A stretch of 64,000 nt of DNA. It comes from Athripsodes cinereus (taxonomy: Eukaryota > Arthropoda > Insecta > Trichoptera > Leptoceridae). Below, one piece after another: positions 30,646 to 42,965 of this stretch (position 1 is the first letter of the stretch; every line of letters begins with the position of its first letter). The DNA lies in the NCBI GenBank assembly GCA_947579605.1, contig OX388325.1, positions 5,761,572-5,825,571 of the forward strand. Direction: 5' to 3'. A model generated the notes under the pieces. The model saw only the letters and a program-made list of their open reading frames with translations. It was not told the DNA's origin and ran no database searches. A program made the position numbers and the translations under genes.

Positions 30646-31477
30646 CAGTGGTTCCCAAAGTTGACTGGGCTTCGACCCATCTAATAAAAAATTTCAATCT
30701 TGAGACCCACCCTTTAGCTGTTATAGAGAAAAGAGGGCATAAATATTGGTATTGCTCAGATTTTCTAGTAGCGAGTCATGGAACTACTCAATGCTCAGGG
30801 GCCCTATTCTCCAATCTCGATTGATAAATGTCACCTGTGAGATATGTCGATTGAAAAACTCGCACGAAAAGTTGAATGGTAGTCTACGACCCTATTCTTG
30901 ACACCATTCGAGATATAAACGGTCGACATTCGAGAAGCTACTGGCAACGTCGCACTTTTCGTATGTTTTTGTATGTGGTCATCGAAAAATGACATTTATT
31001 TATACTCTTTTTCACGAGATGGCGTTGATGGCGCTTTCGAGTGGGGAGACATGTGACGCACAAAGATGGCGCTTTTATATGAGGAGTCACAATCAATATC
31101 AAATTTTTCATTATATTTTTACTTAAACTAAAATACTTTCTAAATGCGGCATCACTTTATTTTATTTTATTCCGTTTGCAAAATGTAAACGACCATTGAG
31201 TGACTCACGGCGGCCATTCTTATCAATTTTTGACATGTCGATTGGTGTGACATTCATCTCGAGTGGTAAAACACCAATCGACATATTCTCGCATGATATC
31301 GTGTGACATTTGTCATCTACGACTTTCAAGAATAGGGTTTTTGAGAAATCAGTCAAAAGTAATAAAATCTCGCTTGTGACATCCATCAATCGAGATTGGA
31401 GAATAGGCCCCCAGGGCCCACTCAATATTCGCTCGCTACTCACCGGTGGGTCGCTACCCATAGTTTGGGAAGTACTG
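30646..31477. mobile_element. hAT-type element with 8-bp duplication, carrying a nested MITE
   Basis: The ends CAGTGGTTCCCAAAG and TTTGGGAAGTACTG are inverted copies, flanked by GGTTAGAC at 30638-30645 and 31478-31485. The phrase CGACCCA near each end is typical of this hAT group. Most of the 832 bp is a second element at 30798-31412, so the host hAT is only about 220 bp. Confidence 0.88.
30798..31412. mobile_element. Nested MITE with long inverted ends
   Basis: The left end GGGGCCCTATTCTCCAATCT then CGATTGAT is matched in inverse at 31385-31412 with one difference. Further paired blocks inside (CGACCCTATTCTTGA versus TTTCAAGAATAGGG) give the whole a fold-back shape. It lies inside the hAT element at 30646-31477. 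The duplication at its edges is not clear. Confidence 0.78.
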
Positions 31478-31709
31478 GGTTAGACTATTCCATCGAAAAT
31501 GCAGAATGTGCTTTTACTTTGTGAGAAGTACATAATGCATTGTCTTTCATTATTTTGTTTGGTCATGTCATTGTTGCAGTACATTATTACTTATTAAACA
31601 TATTCCATTGAATGCTGAATTGCATAAATTATTTTTCATTTAGAAATTTCTTCAGTTATGATGACCGGCGCCGTTAAAAGGTGTTTTATTTTATTTATTT
31701 GTAACGATT

Positions 31710-32635
31710 GAGCATTAAAGGATTACATCACAGAAAATTATTTGGAGGTATAGAGTCCCAACTTAACGGAACAAAAATAAAACAAAATATATTTACTAAC
31801 TTGTCCATAATTTATTATTCAATCGTTCAAAGACTAACGTGTTGTTAAATATGCGTACCACGTGAAAGAAAAAGTTTGAGGTGTGGTATCTCTTTCTAAC
31901 TGCGTAGTCTATTTTATTTTCACAATATTAAAGAATCAAACAGTCATAGCATTATATGTTAACAATTAATACACTCAACATGTGGACCAGCGAAGATTCC
32001 ACTCTTATCAGAAATGTCTTAGTCTTGAGAAAAAAAGCAAAAGTTAAAATTTTCTAAAAAAGTCAAAGTAAATTTAAAAACAATAATAATACAATATTTA
32101 AAAATAGTACAAAAATACAAAAGTAAAAAATCCCAAGATACTAGAAATCAGTCTTTCAGTCTCATTAGTCTTGAGAAAAAAAGTAAAAGTTAAAATTTTC
32201 TAGAAAAGTCAAAGTAAATTTAAAAACAATAATAATACAATATTTAAAAATAATACAAAAATACAAAATATAAAGTAAAAAATCCTATATCTAACTATGT
32301 ATAAAAAAAAGATAAAGCACCCTAACACATGCTATCTCAAGTAGTACATTATTTCAAAGAAGAGCGCTGTCATGTATTAAATCTTTTCAACTGTCAGTTG
32401 TCTGTCTTTTTTGTTATTATTTTATAACATAGAAAATTGATAGATTTTGTAAAAAGTACTAAAACGCATTTATCTTGTTCCATTATTGGATGTAGCAATA
32501 GAGCAAATAGGCATAAAATCCACATCATGACATAGTCTGACTGTCATAAGAAACGATCATGTGTTACGGTTTTGAAGTTTCGCCCTTCAGATAAAGGCAA
32601 ATCCATAGAAAAAAAACACGTAACCTTTAATAGTC
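31710..32635. mobile_element. TA-flanked MITE family C, copy 2 (long)
   Basis: The right end CCTTTAATAGTC followed by TA and the left GAGCATTAAAGG are the family C ends. Shared inner words with the copy at 60058-60625 include TTATTCAATCGTTCAAAGA, GTACCACGTGAAAGAAAAAG and CATGTGTTACGGTTT. This copy is lengthened by a tandem duplication at 32019-32290. Confidence 0.72.
32019..32290. repeat. 145-bp tandem duplication inside the MITE
   Basis: The unit starting TTAGTCTTGAGAAAAAAAG occurs at about 32019 and again 145 bases on at about 32164, with few differences. The second copy is slightly truncated. Confidence 0.8.
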
Positions 32636-32930
32636 TATATATGGCGAGAACCTTTTATATGTTAATGAAACAGTTCAATAGACAACAAAACACAAACAGA
32701 CAAGACACTCTTAAGACTTACGTAAAAGGGTAGGAGACCAATTCTTTGACAGATGCTCCAAGGAACAAAAGAATTCCAAAAATTCTCGCAAACACAAAAA
32801 TGTGTCCATTTTATCAATGATTCTGATTTTTTATATTAATTCGTAGAAAAAAGGGACAAATAATAGAAAACTCATTATTGGTTATTTCAGTGATAAAAAA
32901 TAAAACTTTTATTTGTTTATCAGTTGAAGG

Positions 32931-35900
32931 ATGGCTGACTCCAACGAAGTTGTCATGGAGAATGGTGACGCAGAACAGCAGCCCCAAAACACCGAGGAGA
33001 GTCAACAGCCCATGGAAGAGGGGCAGGAGGGTGGTGAGGGGGAGGCAGACAAGAAGGACGTCCCCAGGAACCGTCCCGCCGGCAGGACAATCATCATAAA
33101 GAACCTGCCTGCTAGTCTGCTACTGACATTGCAGGATGTGCTCAAGGAGAAGTTTAGTCCGTATGGAGAGCTGCAGTACGTCAGGTAAAGATGTCTCACA
33201 ATATTTATGGTGTGAGTTTATATAATCTTTTGAAAGATGGGCTACATCAGCCGTTGTGGTGCGAAGGTAACCTTCTTGCCAGTGAGTTGCGAGGTATCAT
33301 GTTCACAATTTAAAGAAATCAAGAACAGATAATACATAGTAAAAATACTTTGAAAATAAGTGAAATTGAAAAATTACCTTTTTTAAATTGTCCTGGGTTT
33401 TATGATAAGCATATATGTTTGGTGCATTGTATATATTGTTGCCTTCGTACCCATCATACAAGATTCATATCTTAGTTTGGGACTAGTTCGTTCTTCGTGA
33501 ATTGTCGTGTATTTTTTTGTGTCTGCGAGTATCTCTGTCTCTCCTTTAATTTTAGCCATGAAATATTTGTGTAAGCTTAAAGTTTGCCAGATGTAAAGGC
33601 AACTATTCGAGTTAAGGTTGGGTTCATTATAAGGGTCACCCTGATGGAAATATAACGTCTTAGATAGTACTGTTTTGGTGATGTTTATAATTATGATGGG
33701 TTTTATTTTTTCAGATTGGGAGGCATTACTGTAGACTTTGACACTGTGGTGCCAACACTATCTGCTTACATCAACTATACCGACCCTGACTGCTCGGAGA
33801 AGGTATGTATTATGATTCAATATATTTTAATTCTGTAATTTGTAATTAACTGGGGCAGGGAGGCCCTTGCCAAAATGATCGCCAACATTGGGAAAAACTT
33901 ACTTTTTTATGTGTTCTTATCTTGCTGTTAAGTTATATATACTATTTAAAAAATTTGTGGCTTCTCCATAAACCTAATCTTTCTTGTCTAGGCCATGGCT
34001 GAAAACGGATCTGAAATCGAGGGCTACCAGATCCAAATGCAAATCTTAAAGACGAGCGAACACACCATGGTTGTAAGCAACATTCCATACACCATCACAG
34101 AGGACTGCATCAGGAGCCTGTTCTCGTCGTGTGGTGGGATCACTAAGGTCATCAAGATACCCGCCAGGCCGACCGTGTTTGTGGAGTTTGAGACTGAGGA
34201 AGCCCTCCAGCAAGCTCTCACGTTGAATGGAACCCTGGTTGTGAATAACATTGAGTTGTTGCTTCAAAAGCAAGGCGAAGAGAAGAAGGTATGAACCACT
34301 CTATTATTTATGATTTGTTCAGTAGGTATTTATACCATGTAACCTTATCATTTGTAACCGTATATTTTGTACAATAAAGTTTATTATTATTATTATTACT
34401 TTGGTTAAAAAAAAAATTCTGTCCAAATTTTTATATTTAGTCTCAGCCACAGTAACTTTGCCGATTGCGAGACGGCTTTCGGGACCTTCCACTCTCATCA
34501 TCAGTTGTATAACCGTAACAAAGATTATTATATATTACTAGTTTGACCCGGCAAACATTGTTTTGCCATAGACTAGTATCGCTATTAAAACATAGAGATA
34601 GATGGTAGAAGGGTGAAAATTTAGGGCTGTATGTATTTTTTAATGCTTCAGCATAGAAAAATAAAAATAAAAAATTTGGGGTGGACCACTCTTAACTTCT
34701 AGGGGTATGAAAAACAAATTTTTTGTTAATTCTCAGACCTACTCGGTAAGCATACAAAATTTCATCAAAATCGGTCCAGCCGTTTCGGAAGAGTATGATA
34801 ACAAACACCGTGACACAAGAATTTTATATATCAGATTTGTTAAAAATTTGTATGTTTGTTCACAGCCCCTGGTTAAGCAGAAGAAGCTGAAGACCAAGGC
34901 ACAAAGGAACAGGGACAAGCTTGCCAAGGGTGAGAATGGAGCTGGAGACGCAGCCAACAACACCAACTCAAACAACCAGAACAACTCAAATAATAACGGA
35001 TACCAGGGAGGATACAGGTACTGTGTGTCATATTATATTACTTCACATCATTATTGACATAGGCACAATATTGCCGACGTCCTTGAGGTCATGTTATGAG
35101 TTAAAGGTGCTTTACAAATTATCCATATATATCGATATTGAATATTACATCGACTTTATTTGCACATCGCTATACTCAGGCTTTTAAGAGGGACCTCAAA
35201 CATACTTCTTCAAACTTTTTTATCAACTGTGACTGTTGTGTCTGTTACATTATTTTATTTTTATTTCTGACGCAGATACATATTCTTATGTATCTGAGAT
35301 TATGTGTTATGATGTTTTTGTATTTAAATATAAATTCTTGACTCAGACAACTTTGTTGAAGATAAAACATTATCATGTGCAGCGTCCTCGAGGTGCTATG
35401 GCACAAAGATGGCGCTCTAAATACTCTCCATTTATTATTATTATAGTATGTATTTAATTAACAACATGGTATGTAGTAGATTTAGTTTGACAATGACTTT
35501 GTAAGTCGAAACCAGACCCCCTAGACAAACCGCACTTGGCGATCGACTTCAAACAAATTTTCTACTACATATAACCGCAACAACAACGCATAATTATACA
35601 GTACATTGTAGGTAGATTGTCAAAAAGTTCGCCAGTAGTCGATCGCTAAGTACGGTTTGTCTAGGGGATCTGGTTACTACACCTATTATTAAATATACTA
35701 AAACTCAAATAAATTAATTTGATATTTTATAAAATAAACATCGACTCAATCAATAGTTTTTTACTGTCTGCCAAAACGCTATACCGCTAGGTTTTCTGTT
35801 CGCAACATAATCATGGCTCTGCTCATCAACAGTCAGACACGTGAATCACACATTTATCACAAAAGTTAATTTGTTTGTTTTGTTGTTTCAGGGGCAAAGG

Positions 35901-37243
35901 TCCACGCGGTGGCATGATGAACAAGATGGGACGCGGCGGGGGCAACAGGATGGGCATGGGCATGATGGGCAACAACAGAAACTGGGGAGGTGGTAACATG
36001 GGCTGGGGCATGGGATACAACAACTGGGACAACATCTCCATGAACTACAACAATTCCTGGGTGAGTCAACAATACAAAGTGTATCTATTTACCAGGCGCG
36101 TGCATTCCATACATGCAAATATGCAACGCATGCCCTAAAATAAATAAATCTTAAAAATGACATACTATAGTAAGTAGAAATTCATAAATAATCTTATGAT
36201 GATATTCTACACTACTATATTACACATTTTTTAAGATTATACATTTATTGTATAATATTTCATTGCTGTTTGGGGAATACGAAATGTTTATTGTTAACTA
36301 TAATAAAATATCAATATAAATGTATCGAAATATAAGTTGTGTAATATTAAATAAATAAAATAAATTGTAGGGCATGCGTTGCATATTTGCATGTATGGAA
36401 GGCATGCCGCTAGTGTACAGGTTATTTTGTCAATAGATGAAGGTGGATAAAACAAGTAATTTGGTATCCTTATCTCGTTTTTTAAGTACTGACATATGGG
36501 AGGTTTTATACATCCACAGACTATAGATAAAACAAAAAACATCAACAGTGACTGCATAAGTTGAACCAGTTCACTCGAAAATTTAAATGAAAATTAGTTC
36601 TAGGGTCATTCCGTGTCAATTCAACACAATTTTGAGAGATTTTCAGACTTGATGTCTCAGATTTTCATGATTTATTTTATGCAGCAATATATCATAGATT
36701 TATGAAAAAATACCAAATTTCAGTTATGTAGCACAATTATTTTTGAAGTTATTAATTTTTAAAAATCACAAATTTTATGAAAAAATCTCATTTCTTGGCA
36801 CCTTTGGATGCCTATAGACTGGCAACCAGTGATGATATAAACCTGGGAGAGGTCTCGTTTTAAAGCTGTTGAATGGGGCTTTAATCTAATGTGCCACAGG
36901 ATAGGGGTCACGGTTTGAAAAAAAATTTAAATTTTTAAATTAAATTTTAAAAATTAAATTTTTCAAAAAGTGACAATTTTAAAAATTCCAAAAAATTCTC
37001 AAAAATAGTTTGTAATGTATTAATACATAATATACCAAAATTCTATTATGGGATCAGGAGATACAGGGCTTCAGAAATGCATGCATTTTCACAGTGTAAA
37101 CACAAACACCCTTCAAGAATTAAAACTATGATTTTGAAAATATCTTGTTTTTTTGTTTTCAGGGTAACGGTAACAACTATGGGGGTGGCAACAACGGTCC
37201 ACGGGGGAACAAAAGGAGGAAAAACGATTGGTGGCAATACTAG
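32931..37243 (+). CDS. Two-RRM RNA-binding protein with Asn/Gly-rich tail
   Basis: Coding exons are 32931-33184, 33715-33802, 33992-34288, 34866-35017, 35892-36060 and 37163-37243 (346 residues); every junction is GT-AG and in phase. A possible acceptor (TTTATCAG) nine bases before the ATG suggests a 5' untranslated exon upstream. Residues 1-45 are acidic and Gln/Glu-rich. RRM1 (about 48-130) opens with the RNP2-like GRTIIIKNLP but has a weak RNP1. RRM2 (about 137-210) has MVVSNIPYTITEDCIRSLF and TVFVEFETEEALQQAL. Then come a Lys/Arg-rich stretch (KQKKLKTKAQRNRDK), Asn repeats, and an Arg/Gly/Met/Asn-rich tail ending NDWWQY. The layout is hnRNP-like, so a nuclear RNA-processing role is inferred. 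I do not recognise a specific orthologue. Introns hold a Helitron, a hAT MITE and an inverted repeat. Confidence 0.9.
34538..34835 (-). mobile_element. Non-autonomous Helitron, copy 3, in an intron of the RRM gene
   Basis: Read on the minus strand: starts TCTGATATATAAAATTC after an A and ends GGGTCAAACTAG before a T. The interior phrase AAAACGGCTGGACCGATTT-like (here in inverse as CGGTCCAGCCGTTTCGG) is shared with the copies at 3392 and 47815. It ends 30 bases before exon 4 of the RRM gene. Confidence 0.8.
35380..35450 (+). repeat. Short dispersed repeat (partner at 38515-38588)
   Basis: CAGCGTCCTCGAGGTGCTAT followed by GGCACAAAGATGGCGCT and a TTATTATTA end; nearly identical to 38520-38588. 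Probably a retroposon 3' end. Confidence 0.55.
35510..35676. mobile_element. Small inverted-repeat element in an RRM gene intron
   Basis: CCCCTAGACAAACCGCACTT at the left is matched in inverse by AAGTACGGTTTGTCTAGGGG at the right, with further pairing (GCGATCGACT versus AGTCGATCGC). About 167 bp. Confidence 0.72.
36093..36413. mobile_element. hAT-type MITE (CAGGCGCGTGC), copy 1, in an RRM gene intron
   Basis: The left end CAGGCGCGTGCATTCCATAC and the inverse at the right (GTATGGAAGGCATGCCGCTA) enclose sequence containing GCAACGCATGCCCTA and its inverse. The duplication is worn away here, but the relative at 40738-40944 has a clean 8-bp one. It starts 33 bases after the donor of exon 5. Confidence 0.8.
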
Positions 37244-37570
37244 ATAATTATAGTGTAATATTAATGTAATAACTTACGCAACTAATAATATAAAAATAAT
37301 CATTTACTACTAATAACTACTCCAACCCCCCCTCTCTTCGTACACACATACACCGCGGTTGTCACACGCTCGCGTACATTACATAAAATCAAACCGAGCG
37401 TAAAATGCGCTCGAACCGATTCTTTATGAATTCAGTTGGCGATGTAGAAGTGTGCATTAGTTTTTAATGTTATTTTAATTTAAATTTACACCTGTACTCT
37501 TCATTATTATTATCATAGTTTTACGAGAGATTTGTGCGCAATGCTACGAGCTACGCGCTATTGAAATACA

Positions 37571-37576
37571 AATAAA
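37571..37576 (+). terminator. Candidate polyadenylation signal of the RRM gene
   Basis: AATAAA followed by a T/GT-rich stretch (TATGTTGTGAGTTTG) about 20 bases on, which fits a cleavage site. Confidence 0.6.
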
Positions 37577-38514
37577 TTAATAGTTCTAAAAATATGTTGT
37601 GAGTTTGATATTTATTTATTTTACCCCCCAAAGACGGTGGTTGAGTGCGATTAGATCTTTGTGATCTCAGCCTCGTATCACCGTTTCTGTATTGTTGGCT
37701 AATTGTACCTATTTGGCATAAAAATGAGTTACAGAATCACTGTTTTACGCAGAATATATTTAAATCTACGCTCAATACAATGCCTAAGGTACACACACAC
37801 TGGGATTTGTATGCCGTAATGACGGTTCAATCCGAGAATGCTTCATAGACAACAGGTAAAAATTCACATTTTTAATCATATAAACAAATTTTAAAGTAGT
37901 TATGAGAATTTCCCACAAAAAAAATCCCTCCGAGCGTGGTTTATTAATTATGCGCAAAATTTAAGTGTCATGACACTTGTGATTTGGCATAATCTGGTGT
38001 GAGTAATATAATGTCTGAATGAATGAAACCAAATCTGATTTTCGTGGTTTTATCATGTATTTAAAGTTGATTAGTTTGAGATATGTAAGTAATTATATTT
38101 TATAGTTAATTCTCTCCGAGCGCTCTTATGGTGCGAAAAAAAAAAACATTAAAGATAGTCAAGAACACGGTTGCACTTAAATAGGTGCGTGTAAATTGAA
38201 CGAACAAATGTTATGTATCTCTCCGTCGTTATATAAGAAATAAAAGGTTTACTTTTTAAATTATAGACAAAGAAGCGGGAATGTTTGTTCTGTAAGTATA
38301 GAAACGACTATTCGCCTACGATTATTCATTTTAAATTGCAGATCAAATATTTTTTTAATTTACTATCTTTTGTCGCACATTCTCGTTAATCAATATCTCA
38401 GAATGACAGATGGAAGGACGTATGAGATAAAAATTCCTATTATTTTTATTGATATGCAGTCTTTTATAATAAAAAAGAGAGATTAGCAAAATGAAATTTA
38501 TCCATTAAAACGCT

Positions 38515-38588
38515 GTACATTATCATGTACAGCGTCCTCGAGGTGCTATGGCATAAAGATGGCGCTTTAAATACTCTCCGTTATTATT
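38515..38588 (+). repeat. Short dispersed repeat (partner at 35380-35450)
   Basis: CAGCGTCCTCGAGGTGCTAT, GGCATAAAGATGGCGCT and an ATTATTATT end, as at 35380. Confidence 0.55.
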
Positions 38589-40134
38589 AAGTATTTTTTT
38601 TTGTGGTGGAATTAAATTTAAATAATGTGACAATTATAGAAGCTACCGATAGAAACATACTCCATAGATGAGAGTTCTAATAAAGGGTTAAGGTATTGAA
38701 TCAGTATTATGACTTGTCTGGTATAAAAATCAGTCTATAAATGATTTACAGAAGTCTTAGTATACCAGATTTTATTCTAAAGCAGATTAAGAAAATATGT
38801 TATATGGAAGAAAGATGAATGAATTAAAAAAACAAGTTAATAAGTCTCTTCTAATGCTGTCTGAGGAGATTAATGAATTTTGTTAAATTGAAAAATGTTC
38901 CGACATTTTTGAAGTTTAATTTGATTTCATCATGTATCATCTTAATATTTTATACTCTGAATTGTTTTTTAGATTCTATTAAGTAAAAATAATTGCTTCT
39001 AATAAAAAATAATACCTGTTTACGAACGGACTCGTATTTTTCTTAGATTTAAAAATTTAGGTTGAAACTGCAAACTTTCTGGTTTTTCAATTAATTTTTT
39101 ATGGTCTGCGAGTAATATGATCATCTTTTTTATTCGGAATGTTAGAACACGCATGATTTAGGATTTTACTGATATTTTCAATGTATAATTTGACAAAAAA
39201 TATTTATTGTACATAGAAAAACCTAGATGAATTCCCAGCATTGATTAATTATTGTTTTCCTTTACAAAATTTTCATTGAAATGTGATTACGTGGTTCATG
39301 GCATTCGATAGAGATCTTTATCAAAAGTTAATGATTGGAAATTTGTTATTGGATCATAATTGTTCAAGAAACAAAGAATCATGAGTATGTATAATTGTTC
39401 ATTTTAAAAGGTTCATATGAATTCAACAAAACATTAAGATGCTAAAAATTTGTATATTACAATTAAACATAATATTTGAATTATTTATTTGCGTCAAGAA
39501 TTTAAGAGAAGGATAAAATAAATAACATTTTTATTATCGTTACAAAAACAGTTTTTATGAGTGAAGCAGTTTTGCTCTATCACTGAAAATGTATAAAACC
39601 CCTTTTGTGTATGGATTCATGATTTTTCAAAATGGAAACGCTGCAATGTGGCCGATAGCTCGATGACAATATCTAAAATTTTCAATTGGAACATATGTGG
39701 TAAGAATCCCGCAGCACACCTATTGAACCTTCACAAGCGTACTGCATTCTGTGAGGGTGTATTTGGGTTTGATGTAAACATAAATCCATTTTTATTTTTA
39801 AATAAATATAATTAATAAATGGTCAGATTGTGATATTGGCAGTTTTCACAATGTGCGTAGTGTTTCTGTTACGTATTCGCAGCAATGGTAATATGTAGTG
39901 GTAATTCACTTTGGCAATCTATGCCTAGAAGTGTAAGACTGGAACACATTGCTGTTACTATGTCTGGAAATGTTGATTACCCAGTTTCATAAGTCGACAC
40001 CCTAAAATTCTAATATTTCAAGATGCGGGCATAAAATATATAAAAAAAAAACATAAAAAATATGTACTTCTAATATTAAAAAATACCTAAATTTTAGAAT
40101 ATTAATATTATGTGGAATCAAAAGAATCTCACTA

Positions 40135-40584
40135 AAGCGGTGTTCACATTTGGCGAATTTCGCTTGCATAAAAAAAAAATCGTCGGATGCCCATTGATTG
40201 TTACACAGTCAACCAATATAGATACGATCTGTTAGATGCACTTTGATTTTGACGTTGTTTTCAAAATGGCAGATTTCGAGATGGAAAAGTGTTTATTATT
40301 AGTTGAACAGATTATAGTAGAGGTTCTAAGGCGCCTTTTAATTAAGGAAACAAACCAACACAGATAACAACTGTCACAAAGTGGGAAACATTTATAGGTT
40401 ATAAAGTTTTTACCGTAGATACGGACATTATGCATGCGCGAATATTTCCACCAAAAAAAAAGTTGAAAGGTGGTCGACTTGAGACGATATCGTTTTCACT
40501 AGTTTTTTTATTGTCTCAGACTAGCTATCATTTTGTTCACACTGTTCAAATGGCTGACGATATTCGCCAAATGTGAACTCCGCA
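40135..40584. mobile_element. MITE family M, copy 2
   Basis: The ends GCGGTGTTCACATTTGGCGA and TCGCCAAATGTGAACTCCGC are inverted copies. The interior shares TTTTAATTAAGGAAACAAAC, GTTGAAAGGTGG and AAAATGATAGCTAGTCTGA-like words (some in inverse) with the copy at 15992-16693. Confidence 0.82.
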
Positions 40585-40737
40585 TTAATCTCAATCGTTG
40601 ACCTATTGGGCTGGTCGATAATTAATATTAAGTACCATTTGAAAATTGCCATACTTCCATAATATGTCCGCTAGTGTTTGATTGTAAGATTAGTAAATGG
40701 GTTCTTATATTCATCCAATATTACTATACATAAATAT

Positions 40738-40944
40738 CAGGCGCGTGCCTTCCATACATGCAAATATGCAACGCATGCCCTAAAATAAGGTAATAAATCT
40801 TAAAAATTAAATACTATTGTAGTTTGAAATTCATAATTAATCTTAAAATGATATTCTACACTACTATATTACAAAATTTTTAAAATTTTACATTTATTGT
40901 AGGGCATGCGTTGCATATTTGCATGTATGGAAGGCACGCCGCTG
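40738..40944. mobile_element. hAT-type MITE (CAGGCGCGTGC), copy 2, clean 8-bp duplication
   Basis: CAGGCGCGTGCCTTCCATAC and its inverse end GGCACGCCGCTG are flanked by ATAAATAT at 40730-40737 and 40945-40952. 207 bp. Same family as 36093-36413. Confidence 0.9.
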
Positions 40945-40952
40945 ATAAATAT

Positions 40953-41779
40953 ATTATGTACGTATACTATGTCTTAGTCTTAGTTAGGAATGTAATGTTG
41001 TGCATGTGGTTTTAATTTTAAGCTCCTCTCTCATCATTTGAGTGTGCGCACATGCACAATCGGATGATGTGTATTAAATAATAATGATAAAACTATACTG
41101 GCGACAACACAACCGTAAGTTAACTGTAGCTTAAGATACGCAAAAAACAATTAATAGACAAAAAATCCTATCCCCGCCTAGACTTGAATTTTTTTTAAAG
41201 TGCCCTGGCACCACTACGCACACAGTCACAGGTAATGTGTATTACAGAACACGTGATTGTATTAGTAACCGAGTAGCATCACTGTGATTGGCTGGTGCAT
41301 TGTGTGGTGTGTGTAGCATATTCATTACTGAAGGATGTGTTAGTAATCATTTACCTATGAGCGGGGCACTCTTATATGAATACTACTCTACCTATGCTAA
41401 TCACGGCATATATGTCAAGTGGATAATAACTACAAGTTGTAAACATGCTAGTTGTGCTTTTCGTGTCATTATTTTTCATTTCGAAAGCCAATAAATCAAT
41501 CAAACGTATCTCCAGCACTGCGTAAATGGTACTGCATGTGCAGATGCATCAAAAATATACTCTATAGTGCATGGTGTGACATGGACACTCCAACAAGTGT
41601 GGCATGGTCTGTACTGCACCGCAGTCACGCTCCAGAATCGTCCTGTAGGAAGCCCCGACGTTCTCTATTCTCACGGCAGTTTTCTACACTAAATCTCAGC
41701 CGGTACAATAAATAATATGGCATTCAGAATGGCTGGTAGAGCATCTCGTCACAGCTGAATTGAAGATATTAAATACAGT
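40953..41779. other. Intergenic stretch, no gene recognised
   Basis: A plus-strand reading at 41452-41715 (87 codons) has many Cys, Arg and Ser residues but no domain I know and no splice context. It is probably chance or a decayed repeat. Confidence 0.3.
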
Positions 41780-41956
41780 GAGTTCGTCGGTAGCCTGGTG
41801 GTAGAGTCTCGGCCTCGTGAACAAGGGGTCCGTGGTTTGATACCAGGTGCCGGGAATCTTTCACGACACAAGCTTTTAGTAGCTTACTGTGAAAGGTGTA
41901 TGAGGTTGTATTTGGGTTTATAACAAAACCCAGATATATCTTTTAAAAAAAAAATC
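41780..41956 (+). mobile_element. tRNA-derived SINE, copy 3 (plus strand, complete)
   Basis: The head has box A TAGCCTGGTGGTAGAGTC and box B GGTTTGATACC, about 35 bases apart as in tRNA genes. The body contains CACGACACAAGCTTTTAGTA, and the tail GGGTTTATAACAAAACCC is a hairpin before a T/A-rich end. This is the clearest full-length copy. Confidence 0.85.
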
Positions 41957-42627
41957 ATTTGTATTTTTTCACAAAACCTGCCTTTTACAGGACAGTTGAG
42001 AATTCACATAAGAAGTTGGAGACTTAGCGTTATTGTTAGAAAATATAACCCATACGTTATTGAATGGGCTGTATTATGCACTGCGATCTATAAGACCTAT
42101 AATACTCCCCCTACTTAGCTTTTCTGGTGTTGCCAGTTAAAAAAAATTAACCCTCTAGTTCCAGACATCTTATGAAGTCTAGGATCTTGAAGAGATATAA
42201 GGTGTGGAGAGATTCCACTTCTACCCAGTGTCTGCCTAGGGGGTTATGAGTAGAAGTGAAGTGTTTCCACACCTTAGAATATGTATACCCCTTTTAGTAT
42301 ATTTTCTTAACCTTCTTGTATTTTGACTGTTTTTCGCACAATATGTACGTGCTCAATTTGATTTAACATTGTTTTATAAAACAAGTTATTCGTTTTCGCC
42401 CAAAACAATTTTTTTACTTATGTGGGCGAGTTGCAGAATTCGACAGCTGAGTAAATTAAAGACAAACATTTTCTACTGCTTTAGATATTGTTTGAAAGAG
42501 GCATCTTACCATTCTACTTGATTAAGAAATCGTTAACGAATGACCTTGGAAGATTAAAAACTTCTCTTGTTTTATCTAAACCTGTAGTAGGTGACAATAT
42601 TAGAATTTGAATTATTTAATATATCTT

Positions 42628-42871
42628 CGTTGTATATTCAAAAGGCAACATGTGCGCACATTTTTATTTGGGCATACTCTTTTAAAACTGTTCATTAATG
42701 CATTAAAATTGTAGTTTGGACTTTTTATTTGCATGTGATATTATTAAGTATTGAATTTTAATATTTGATACTAAAAATCACATAAAATGGTTATGATGTC
42801 ATTGTGAGCAGTTTATTCTGGAAATGTCAAAACATTCATGAATTCACACGTCCCTTTTTGAATATGCAACG
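42628..42871. mobile_element. MITE family X, copy 1
   Basis: CGTTGTATATTCAAAAGGCA at the left pairs with TTTTTGAATATGCAACG at the right. The interior ATTTTAATATTTGATACTAA and GGTTATGATGTCATT are shared with 62296-62550 (inverted) and 56310-56395. Confidence 0.72.
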
Positions 42872-42894
42872 ACGGTATGAAATAGCACTGTTTT

Positions 42895-42965
42895 GTTTGA
42901 TAAGTGGAAAGACGTCTCTCACGCGATCAATAATTTATAGCAGAAAGAAACGCTTGTTGCAATTT
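42895..42965 (+). repeat. Dispersed repeat (partner at 58930-59000)
   Basis: GATAAGTGGAAAGACGTCTC followed by GATCAATAATTTATAGCAGA and AAGAAACGCTTGTT, closely matched at 58936-58998. Confidence 0.5.

Larger units (their letters stand above)
37244..40134. other. 3' flank of the RRM gene and intergenic DNA
   Basis: An AATAAA at 37571-37576, 328 bases after the stop, is a plausible polyadenylation signal. From 37.6 to 40.1 kb the sequence is AT-rich with no frame I can assign. The only repeat seen is the short one at 38515-38588. Confidence 0.45.

Noticed and set aside
41452..41715. 87-codon plus-strand reading
   Set aside because: Odd composition and no similarity I recognise. Overlaps another reading and lacks gene context.
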